From positions 1-5,756 of the forward strand of contig CAYVUM010000161.1 of the NCBI GenBank assembly GCA_964454795.1: a stretch of 5,756 nucleotides of DNA. The letters run 5' to 3'. How positions within the stretch are numbered: position 1 is the first letter of the stretch; each line of letters starts with the position of its first letter. Positions 1-5,307 of the stretch are shown here, in pieces. The translations under genes and the position numbers were made by a program. This stretch comes from CAYVUM01 sp964454795. Lineage in GTDB: Bacteria; Pseudomonadota; Alphaproteobacteria; Rhodospirillales; Defluviicoccaceae. The notes beneath the pieces are model-generated. The model saw nothing but the letters and a program-made list of their open reading frames with translations, was not told the origin of the DNA and made no database searches.

Positions 1-331
1 GTCCCGCGACGCCGTCGTCCCCCATCCCAAGTCCGGGCCGGTGATGACCAGCTTCGTGTTCCGGGTCCGAAACGTTCCGGCGGCGCTGTACAAGGCGCTC
101 GGCGGCTTCGCCACCAACACGGTCAACATGACCAAACTGGAGAGCTATCTGGTCGGCGGCCACTTCAACGCCGCCCAGTTCTATGCCGAGGTGGAGGGCC
201 ACCCGGAGCACCGCAACGTCCGCTTGGCGATGGAGGAGCTGACGTTCTTCTCCCGCGAGGTCCGCGTCCTCGGCGTCTACCCCCAGCACGCCTACCGCCT
301 GCAAGGCAAGCTGGCCGAGGCGGAGGTTTAG
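1..331 (+). CDS. pheA: Prephenate dehydratase, C-terminal ACT domain (5' truncated by window edge)
   Basis: Prephenate dehydratase converts prephenate to phenylpyruvate, the penultimate step of phenylalanine synthesis, in the cytoplasm. Only the last ~109 codons are present; the frame is open from base 2 and the stop is TAG at 329-331. What is seen is the C-terminal ACT domain, which in this family binds phenylalanine for feedback inhibition. It contains FVFRVRNVPAALYKALGGFA, matching the GALxxxLxxFA-type phenylalanine-binding loop, then NMTKLESY, the counterpart of the ESRP motif of E. coli PheA, and ends with the family-typical FFSREVRVLGVYPQHAYR. The catalytic dehydratase domain (TRF motif) lies upstream of the window and cannot be checked. 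The end matches stand-alone alphaproteobacterial dehydratases; whether a chorismate mutase domain is fused upstream cannot be seen. The methionine and valine codons near base 41 are internal, not a start. Confidence 0.95.
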   Translation, partial: SRDAVVPHPKSGPVMTSFVFRVRNVPAALYKALGGFATNTVNMTKLESYLVGGHFNAAQFYAEVEGHPEHRNVRLAMEELTFFSREVRVLGVYPQHAYRLQGKLAEAEV

Positions 332-637
332 GGGGCCCTTGGATTCCGGCGGCCTCGAACCGGTCAAGCACGGCCGCGCGGCCTCCCCGGCGGCGTGGCC
401 GTAGTCCACGTTCAAGGCGGGTATGGAGCGCGGCCTGTCTCCGCTTGACCGAACCTGCGCCACCCTCGACCCTGCTTCGGGGGCGAGCGTGACGAGCGAA
501 CCCGGGAGGCGACACCATACGTGGGAAGACGCCCGCCGGCCATTCCGACCGGCACGGGCCTTAACGGACCGGTCGTAACTGCGGAGATAGTCTGGTGCCG
601 GTGGCCTGTTACCAAGACCATCCGGAGGCCCGCACCG
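332..637. other. Gene-free gap between pheA and the secreted-protein gene
   Basis: No convincing coding region lies here. Open frames on both strands give arginine- and proline-rich translations typical of shadow reading in GC-rich DNA. It contains a 12-base palindrome GGCCGCGCGGCC (372-383), a short inverted pair ACGGCC/GGCCGT (370-375 and 397-402) and a repeated CGAGCG (484-489, 494-499). No hairpin followed by a T-run is seen after pheA, so no intrinsic terminator is called. A weak promoter-like pair (TTAACG 561-566, GATAGT 586-591, 19-base spacer) could serve the downstream gene, but the spacing is poor. The segment of about 340-520 has the look of a dispersed intergenic repeat, which cannot be proven from one copy. 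Confidence 0.4.
624..628 (+). promoter_or_regulatory. Ribosome binding site GGAGG that selects the start at 638
   Basis: A perfect GGAGG sits nine bases before ATG 638. It supports that start over the in-frame GTG at 521, which also has a GGGAGG (504-509) eleven bases upstream but would add a 39-residue leader ahead of an otherwise ordinary Sec signal peptide. Confidence 0.6.
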
Positions 638-1504
638 ATGACCCTGATACCCCAGACCCTGATACCCCAGACCCTGATACCCCAGACCCTGGCACCCGCG
701 AGCCGGATCCTGATCGCTGCGCCCGTCGTCGCGGTTCTGCTCGCCGCGGGACCTGCCGTGGCCACGCCGGTGTACGGCCCGGTGCACGGCCCGGTGCACG
801 GCGTTGCAGTTCACGACACCGACCCGCCGACCCCGGTCGTCACCACAGGACCCGACGGCGCCATTCCGTTTTTCATCCCGCTCGGCGGATCCGGCGTGTT
901 CGGCGTCGACGGGGTCGGCCTGACGTCTGACGTTTGCAGGGGCCCCTGCGGTGGCCGCCTCGAGATGATCCTGATGTTCGTCCCGCCGGAGATCGGCCTC
1001 TACCAGTTGACCCTGGAGTTCGACGACCTCGACATCGGCGGGGCGAGGGACAGCAGCGACTTGCTGGAAACCGTCCGCATTTTCGATCAGGGCGGTTCCG
1101 AGCTCGCCTTCGTCAACCACATTGACGACGACGCGGTGACGTTCGCGAATACCGAGACGCAGGTGTTACGGGTGTCGACCAGCGTGACGAGCGACGAGAG
1201 CTTCTACCGGCTCGTGTTCGAGAGCGAACTCACCGCCCGAGGCGCGTTTCGCAACACGGTGGAGTCGCTCCGTGCCAGCCTGTCGTTTGAGGGTCCGCTC
1301 GTGTCAGCGGCCAACAACGTTGGCGCGCCGGGGAGCCTCGCGCTCCTGGCCGTTGGCACGGTCTCCCTGGTCGTTCTGCTCCGTGCTCGCCAGCCCGCGT
1401 CAGTCGGATCAGCCGAAGGCGTAATCCGACCTACGCGGGTTCATTCGCCGGCGTCGGCGCGTCTTCGCCGGGGTCGTGGGCGAGTGCCGCGGCCTGCGGG
1501 GTGA
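638..1504 (+). CDS. Secreted beta-rich protein of unknown function with degenerate PEP-CTERM-like C-terminal anchor
   Basis: I do not recognise a named family. From ATG 638 the product is 288 residues. Residues 2-16 are three exact copies of TLIPQ, followed by an arginine (R23), a hydrophobic stretch (24-38) and AVA42, a plausible signal peptidase I site, so export by Sec is expected. A short GPVH repeat (47-54) and a proline-rich linker precede a region (about 75-218) of alternating hydrophobic residues such as YQLTLEFDDLDI, VRIFDQGGS and FYRLVFESEL, suggesting a beta-sandwich as in many PEP-CTERM or choice-of-anchor surface proteins. C100 and C104 could form a disulfide. Residues 228-251 read VGAPGSLALL, a hydrophobic helix, then RAR. 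This resembles a PEP-CTERM sorting signal whose PEP has become GAP. A basic 37-residue tail follows and overlaps the convergent MFS gene by 74 bases. An alternative in-frame GTG start exists at 521. The anchor assignment is inference. Confidence 0.65.
   Translation: MTLIPQTLIPQTLIPQTLAPASRILIAAPVVAVLLAAGPAVATPVYGPVHGPVHGVAVHDTDPPTPVVTTGPDGAIPFFIPLGGSGVFGVDGVGLTSDVCRGPCGGRLEMILMFVPPEIGLYQLTLEFDDLDIGGARDSSDLLETVRIFDQGGSELAFVNHIDDDAVTFANTETQVLRVSTSVTSDESFYRLVFESELTARGAFRNTVESLRASLSFEGPLVSAANNVGAPGSLALLAVGTVSLVVLLRARQPASVGSAEGVIRPTRVHSPASARLRRGRGRVPRPAG
641..685 (+). repeat. Three perfect 15-bp tandem repeats (ACCCTGATACCCCAG)
   Basis: Units at 641-655, 656-670 and 671-685 are identical, and a degenerate fourth begins at 686 (ACCCTGGCACC). 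The period is a multiple of three, so each unit adds TLIPQ immediately after the start methionine of the secreted protein. Copy-number change would lengthen or shorten the signal-peptide N-region without shifting frame. Confidence 0.95.
764..799 (+). repeat. 12-bp tandem repeat encoding GPVH units
   Basis: GGCCCGGTGCAC occurs twice in tandem (776-787, 788-799), preceded by a diverged copy at 764-775 (ACGCCGGTGTAC). It encodes TPVY-GPVH-GPVH just after the predicted signal-peptide cleavage site of the secreted protein, and is in frame. Confidence 0.85.
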
Positions 1505-2675
1505 GCAGCGCAAACGTGCGGTCCAGGGAGGGGGCGGCCGCGCTCAGCAGGCTCCGCCCGACGGCCAGGACCGCCAGCATCATCGCAGCCCCGGCCATCA
1601 GATAGAGAACCCCGTCAATATCCAGCCGGACCATCAGCGGGGTTCCGGCCAGCGGACCAGCCACCGAGCCGACCCCGCTGATCAGAATGAGCGCACCGCT
1701 CACCGCGACCACGCGGTCCGCTGGCATCCGGTCGTGAGCATGGGCAACGCACACCGGATAAAGGGTCGACATGAACCCGCCGAGCGGCGCCCCCAGCATC
1801 AGGACGGTCGGCAGATCGAGCGGCAGCAGGACAAGCGCCACCGCTAGCCCGGCGAGGCCGAGACCGAGAACCGCCAGGACGAGGCGCCGGTCGATGACGT
1901 CCGACAACCGGCCGACGGGGACCTGAAAGAGAAGTCCGCCGAGGACCGCCGCGAACATCACCAGCGCGATGGTCTCGTGGGCGATCCCTTCTCCCTGCAT
2001 CCAGGCCGGCACCAGGGCGTAAAAAGTGCCGGTGATCACGCCGCTGAGGGCACAGCCGAAGAGCGCGACCGGGGCCGTGCGCAGGAGCTCGCGATAGGGT
2101 GGAGCCGCGGCGGGAGCGAGCGCCGGCGGCTCCGCCCGCGCGGTGCTGACGGCAACGAGCGCAAGCGCGAACAACGCAACGATGGCGTTAAACGGCGCCG
2201 CCGCGGCGACGTCGATCTGGCCGATCAGCAACTGCCCTGCGGCAAGGGCCAGGAAGGTGCCGACCATGTAAATCGCGAACACCCGCCCGCGCGCCGCCGC
2301 CGGCGCTTTGGCGTTGAGCCAGCTTTCCGTGGTGACGAACAGGCCGGCGCAGCCGAAGCCGACCACCGCACGCAAGGCCATCCAGGTGAATGGCTCCACG
2401 TTCAGCGGCATAACCACGGTGGCGGCGGCGACCAGGCCGGCGAAAGCGGCATAGGCTCGGATGTGGCCAATGCGGGCGATGATCCGGTCGGACCGGACCG
2501 CGGCCACCGTGAAGCCGGCGAAGTAGCTGCTCAGGACAAGCCCGGCGAGCGCGGCGTCGAAGCCCTCATTGACGATCCGGAGGGAGATCAGCGTGGTGAA
2601 AAAGCCGTTGGCCAACTGCACGGCACTCGTGGCGACGATCAGGGTGCCGATCGCCGCCGCCAGGGATTTGTCCAC
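1431..2675 (-). CDS. Major facilitator superfamily transporter, YcaD-like
   Basis: The product is a 414-residue inner-membrane protein with about twelve hydrophobic segments, the usual MFS size. Residues 49-75 (SSYFAG ... RSDRIIARIGHIRAY) hold the loop 2-3 motif A in degenerate form. Residues 102-131 (RAVVGFGCAGLFVTTESWLN ... RGR) and GRLSDVIDRR (255-264, motif A of the second half) match the layout of E. coli YcaD. A proline/alanine-rich linker (about 181-193) separates the two six-helix halves. The C-terminus from about 380 is a soluble tail. The start is GTG 2675, preceded by AGGAGG. The substrate cannot be told from sequence; YcaD relatives have no well-established substrate. It is the last of three minus-strand genes, 146 bases downstream of the acetyltransferase, a gap long enough for its own promoter. 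Its 3' end overlaps the convergent secreted-protein gene. Confidence 0.9.
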   Translation of the reverse strand: MDKSLAAAIGTLIVATSAVQLANGFFTTLISLRIVNEGFDAALAGLVLSSYFAGFTVAAVRSDRIIARIGHIRAYAAFAGLVAAATVVMPLNVEPFTWMALRAVVGFGCAGLFVTTESWLNAKAPAAARGRVFAIYMVGTFLALAAGQLLIGQIDVAAAAPFNAIVALFALALVAVSTARAEPPALAPAAAPPYRELLRTAPVALFGCALSGVITGTFYALVPAWMQGEGIAHETIALVMFAAVLGGLLFQVPVGRLSDVIDRRLVLAVLGLGLAGLAVALVLLPLDLPTVLMLGAPLGGFMSTLYPVCVAHAHDRMPADRVVAVSGALILISGVGSVAGPLAGTPLMVRLDIDGVLYLMAGAAMMLAVLAVGRSLLSAAAPSLDRTFALLTPQAAALAHDPGEDAPTPANEPA

Positions 2676-2685
2676 GTGTGCCGAC

Positions 2686-2691
2686 CCTCCT
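2686..2691 (-). promoter_or_regulatory. Ribosome binding site AGGAGG for the MFS gene
   Basis: On the minus strand AGGAGG (complement of CCTCCT) lies ten bases before GTG 2675. It decides this non-ATG start, which places MDKSLAAAIGTLIVATSAVQ, a normal first transmembrane helix, at the N-terminus. Confidence 0.75.
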
Positions 2692-2821
2692 CTCAGCGCC
2701 CGGCGTGAAGGTCAGACCGGGCGTGACCTGCCGCAGGCGTCAGTGCTTCAGACCCGACCTGCCGCGTCCCGGGCGACACAGCGGGCGACCGGTCGAACCA
2801 GGCCCGTCCTGCCGGGTCGGC

Positions 2822-3370
2822 TCAACCGGCGCCGCCGGCGTCGGAGCGGGCGCGGGTCGCTTTAAGGTTGCTCCAGCCGTAGGCGATCTCGTGCAGGGTC
2901 GTATTCCAGAGGGTCTCGTCGCGCTCGGCGATTCGCTTGCCGCCCATGGTCTCATAGAAGAACCGCGACGGGTTTTCGGCCAGCACCCACAGGAACGCCG
3001 ACTGGACTCCCCGGGCGACCAGCGCCCCGAACAGGGCGTTGAGCAGGTCCCGGCCGACCCCCTGGTCCTGATGCTCGGGGTGAACGTAGAGCGTATAGAT
3101 TTCGCCGCCGAAGGCGAGTTGCGGCTGGCGGGCGCGGCCGGCGCTGCCAAAGCCGACGATGGCGCCCGCGGCCGTCTCGGCGACCAGGACGATGTCGCGG
3201 GGCCGCCGCCGGCCGATCGTCCGCGCCCACTGCAGGGTGTGCCTCTCCCGGTTCATCCGCACCAGGACGGAGTCGGGCAGGAGCCCGGCGTAAGCGTTCC
3301 GCCAGGCCTCCACGTGAACACGGGCGATTGCCGGGGCATCCGATGCGGTTGCGTCGCGGATCCTGACCAT
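2822..3370 (-). CDS. GNAT family N-acetyltransferase
   Basis: This is a 182-residue single-domain member of the GCN5-related acetyltransferases, which transfer an acetyl group from acetyl-CoA to an amine. It starts with the usual beta-1/alpha-1 pattern IRDATASDAPAIARVHVEAWRNAYAGLLP (residues 4-32), the form common in acetyltransferases annotated as RimI-like or unspecified GNAT. The acetyl-CoA pyrophosphate-binding motif A is YVHPEHQDQGVGRDLL (95-110), with Q101-x-x-G104-x-G106 fitting Q/R-x-x-G-x-G/A. FLWVLAENPSRFFYETMGGK (about 126-145) is the typical beta-5/alpha-4 region with the conserved N and the tyrosine often acting as general acid. The ATG at 3370 has GGAGGG twelve bases upstream. 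The substrate is unknown and context gives no clue. It lies 105 bases downstream of nudC on the same strand; an AT-rich island (3403-3417) upstream may belong to a promoter. Confidence 0.9.
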   Translation of the reverse strand: MVRIRDATASDAPAIARVHVEAWRNAYAGLLPDSVLVRMNRERHTLQWARTIGRRRPRDIVLVAETAAGAIVGFGSAGRARQPQLAFGGEIYTLYVHPEHQDQGVGRDLLNALFGALVARGVQSAFLWVLAENPSRFFYETMGGKRIAERDETLWNTTLHEIAYGWSNLKATRARSDAGGAG

Positions 3371-3475
3371 CTTGACCGTCGTCCCTCCGCCGTCGCTGAA
3401 GCCTTGAAAATAACCTACCTGGGATGGGAAGGGGAGACCCCGCGCGCTACCTCTTTTTTGCTCCCCCGCCTGCCA

Positions 3476-4426
3476 TCAGCCGGCCGCCTCGGCCAGCCAG
3501 TCCTCGACCAGCCGGCGCGCGATCGAAAACCGGTTGGGCATCCGGTAACCGAGGCTGCGCAGCCGGCCGACCTCCTCGCGACGGAACCAGCGGGCTTCTT
3601 CGATCTCGGCCGGGTCGATGTCCAGGGCGTCGCTTCCGGAGGAATCGGCCTCGGCCCGGAAGCCGAGCATGATCGATGACGGGAACGGCCACGGCTGGGA
3701 GCCGCGATAGGTCACGGCGTCCACATCGATCCCCACTTCCTCCCGGACCTCGCGGCGGACCGCGTCTTCCAGGCTCTCCCCCGGTTCGACAAAGCCGGCG
3801 AGGGTGGAGATCAGGCCCGCGGGCCAGCGCGGCTGGCGGCCGAGCAGGCAGAGGTCGTCCGCCGGATCGCCGGTGCCGCCGCTGCGGGTCACCAGCATGA
3901 TCACCGCCGGATCGGTGCGGGGATAGTGCTCGACGCTGCAGCCGGCGGCCAAGCAGGTGCGGAGATGGCCGGCGTGGCGCGATTCGGTTTCTCCACCGCA
4001 GACCCCGCAGAACCGGTGGCGGCGGTGCCAGTAGATCAGCCCGCGGGCGTAGGCAAGCACCCCGGCGTCGAACGTCGGCAGGAGGGCGGCGCGCTGGCGG
4101 AGATCGTCGGTCTCGATGGGACCGAGCAGGGCGGTGAGATCGGCTTCCGACAGCTCGGACACGTCCGCGGCAATCCAGGTGGCGGCGTTGCCGGCGGTGC
4201 CGAGCAGGGCGACGATGCCGGCGGCGGCGAGCAGGCTGCGGGCCATCGGACCCTCCCCGAACGCGGCCCGCGCGCGCGCGCCGGCGACGAACACGCTGCG
4301 CTCGCGCCACACCGGCACGACGCACACGGCCGCCATCGCCAAGCGGCCGGCGAACCATGCCGGGTCGATGCGCTCGCGGCCGGACCGGTCCAGGGGCACC
4401 GCGCAGAAAACCAGGGGGTCGACCAT
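3476..4426 (-). CDS. nudC: NAD(+)/NADH pyrophosphatase (Nudix hydrolase)
   Basis: NudC hydrolyses NADH or NAD to NMN(H) plus AMP and in bacteria also removes NAD caps from RNA 5' ends. The 316-residue product shows the complete family layout: a variable N-terminal domain (1-~125), a zinc ribbon with C140, C143, C158 and C163, the junction EHYPRTDPAVIML (166-178), the Nudix box G211-x5-E217-x7-R225-E226-V-x-E229-E230-x-G232 with its metal-binding glutamates intact, and the diagnostic SQPWPFP motif (243-249) that separates NADH pyrophosphatases from other Nudix enzymes. E. coli NudC is 257 residues; the longer N-terminus is usual in Alphaproteobacteria. The second zinc pair is C-x4-C rather than the C-x2-C of E. 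coli. ATG 4426 is chosen because the protein begins normally there; its ribosome binding site is weak. It is divergent from the lipoprotein gene across 127 bases. Confidence 0.96.
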   Translation of the reverse strand: MVDPLVFCAVPLDRSGRERIDPAWFAGRLAMAAVCVVPVWRERSVFVAGARARAAFGEGPMARSLLAAAGIVALLGTAGNAATWIAADVSELSEADLTALLGPIETDDLRQRAALLPTFDAGVLAYARGLIYWHRRHRFCGVCGGETESRHAGHLRTCLAAGCSVEHYPRTDPAVIMLVTRSGGTGDPADDLCLLGRQPRWPAGLISTLAGFVEPGESLEDAVRREVREEVGIDVDAVTYRGSQPWPFPSSIMLGFRAEADSSGSDALDIDPAEIEEARWFRREEVGRLRSLGYRMPNRFSIARRLVEDWLAEAAG

Positions 4427-4470
4427 GGCTGCAGCCTGCCACAGCCGGTGGCCCCGGGCAACGCGGCCGC

Positions 4471-4499
4471 TTGGCGCCGCCGCCGGGCGTTGCTATGCA
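4471..4499 (+). promoter_or_regulatory. Candidate extended -10 promoter for the lipoprotein gene
   Basis: TTGGCG (4471-4476) and TATGCA (4494-4499) are separated by 17 bases, with TG at 4491-4492 in the extended -10 position. Transcription would start near 4506, inside the first copy of the duplicated leader. This is pattern matching only, in the 127-base divergent region between nudC and the lipoprotein gene. Confidence 0.35.
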
Positions 4500-4500
4500 G

Positions 4501-4556
4501 ACAGGGACAAGGGCGGCCGGCCATGGCCGCCACAGGGACAAGGGGGGGCCGCCATG
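4501..4556 (+). repeat. Direct repeat duplicating a ribosome binding site and ATG
   Basis: Two 25-base copies, 4501-4525 and 4532-4556, differ at three positions and are offset by 31 bases. The first 13 bases of each (ACAGGGACAAGGG) are identical. Each copy carries a purine-rich Shine-Dalgarno-like run and ends in ATG (4523 and 4554). The 31-base offset puts the two ATGs in different frames. Only the second opens the lipoprotein. Confidence 0.85.
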
Positions 4557-5045
4557 CCTCGGACGTTGCACACCTTCGCGAGTTTGACCCTGGCCGCCGC
4601 GATGCTGGCCGTCGCCGGCTGCGCATGGCACCCGGAGCCGGTTCCCGGCAGCAGCTGCGCCGGGGAGGCCGATCTCACCGGGATCGACTGGGAGGCCGCC
4701 CAGCCGGTCGCCGTGGAGATCCGGGACAATGAGTTCTCACCGATGGTGTTCGCCTTCATCCGCGACCGGCCCGCGGTGCTGACCATCAGCAACGCCGACA
4801 GCGGCAGCCGCGGCTTCCGGGCGCCGGAGTTCTTCCGCACGGTGGCCGTGGACCAGGCACGGATCGGCGCGGCACCGCCGCCGGAACCCTGCTTCGTCAG
4901 CTTGACCATTCCGCCCGGCGGCACCGCCGAGGTCCGCCTCGTCGCCTTGCGCAGCGGCCGCTACGATCTCGTCGACAACCGCTTCGAGCGCGCCTTCCGC
5001 GGCTACGAGGACGGCCGCGGCTTCGGCGCCATCTACGTCGACTGA
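4554..5045 (+). CDS. Small lipoprotein with degenerate cupredoxin-like domain
   Basis: The product is 163 residues. It opens with a lipoprotein signal peptide: R3, a hydrophobic run (8-19) and the lipobox VAGC ending at C23, so it should be lipidated and membrane-anchored in the envelope. The residue after the cysteine is A24, not D, which in enterobacterial rules favours the outer membrane. The mature part resembles cupredoxin-type domains: VEIRDNEFSPMVFAF (54-68), VLTISNAD (75-82), FRAPEFFRTV (88-97), then TIPPGGTAEVRLVALRSGRYDLV (118-140). The first copper histidine expected before the FxAPEFF segment and the Cys/His/Met cluster after the tyrosine are absent. A disulfide between C35 and C113 is possible. 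Start 4554 is chosen for the AGGGGGG run just upstream and the signal peptide beginning there. The function is unknown; the fold call is inference from pattern. Confidence 0.8.
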   Translation: MPRTLHTFASLTLAAAMLAVAGCAWHPEPVPGSSCAGEADLTGIDWEAAQPVAVEIRDNEFSPMVFAFIRDRPAVLTISNADSGSRGFRAPEFFRTVAVDQARIGAAPPPEPCFVSLTIPPGGTAEVRLVALRSGRYDLVDNRFERAFRGYEDGRGFGAIYVD

Positions 5046-5087
5046 GCGGCGGGCCGGGACGGTGCGCGCGGGTGCGTCCGGCAAGGC

Positions 5088-5116
5088 TTGCGTCCGACGC
5101 GGGGTCGGCTGATATT
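5088..5116 (+). promoter_or_regulatory. Candidate sigma-70 promoter of ffs
   Basis: TTGCGT (5088-5093, preceded by C to give the CTTG common in alphaproteobacterial -35 boxes) and GATATT (5111-5116) are separated by exactly 17 bases. The expected start, six to seven bases after the -10, falls at 5122-5123, which is where the terminal helix of the SRP RNA begins. This agreement raises confidence despite only moderate matches to the consensus. Confidence 0.55.
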
Positions 5117-5121
5117 GTCCG

Positions 5122-5221
5122 GTGGGAGGCTGGCGATGGACGGGTCCCTCGCCAATCCGGTCAGGTCCGGAAGGAAGCAGCCGTAACGAGTTCCGGCCCG
5201 GGTCGTCGACCAGTCTCCCAC
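5122..5221 (+). ncRNA. ffs: 4.5S signal recognition particle RNA
   Basis: The small bacterial SRP RNA binds Ffh and guides nascent membrane proteins to FtsY. The universally conserved domain IV core GTCCGGAAGGAAGCAGCC is present at 5165-5182, with the GGAA tetraloop at 5169-5172 and the Ffh-binding internal loop around it. The ends pair: GTGGGAGGCTGG (5122-5133) with CCAGTCTCCCAC (5210-5221), twelve pairs including one G-U. The resulting ~100-base hairpin matches the usual length of the short 4.5S type. It sits 86 bases upstream of dnaX, an arrangement common in bacteria. The exact 5' and 3' ends are inferred from the terminal helix. No T-run follows, so termination or processing of the 3' end is not evident. 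Confidence 0.95.
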
Positions 5222-5307
5222 TCCGCACCGACGTGGCCTGCGCGCGCTCCGTCCCGCCGGACCGTTCTGGCCGGCCGACCGTTCCGGCCGACCGAGTGGA
5301 CAGGTCG

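Noticed and set aside
521..637. Extended N-terminus of the secreted protein from GTG 521
   Set aside because: It would put 39 residues, including tryptophans and prolines, ahead of a complete signal peptide, while ATG 638 has a perfect GGAGG at good spacing; kept only as an alternative start.
2725..2765. Direct repeat GACCTGCCGC (2725-2734 and 2756-2765) in the acetyltransferase-MFS gap
   Set aside because: A ten-base repeat in GC-rich DNA is weak evidence; no symmetric operator or promoter could be tied to it.
3431..3458. Hairpin GGGGAGACCCC followed by a T6 run, like a plus-strand terminator
   Set aside because: The stem is only four pairs, the T-run lies eleven bases beyond it, and no plus-strand gene ends here; the neighbouring genes are on the minus strand, where the run reads as A.
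3447..4631. 394-residue minus-strand open frame overlapping nudC
   Set aside because: Its translation is arginine/proline-rich low-complexity sequence, while the overlapping frame encodes a complete NudC with all motifs; it is a shadow frame.
5260..5284. Short direct repeat GACCGTTC (5260-5267 and 5277-5284) between ffs and dnaX
   Set aside because: It is eight bases only, embedded in CCGGCC-rich sequence, with no T-run and no clear stem, so neither a terminator nor a regulatory site can be supported.
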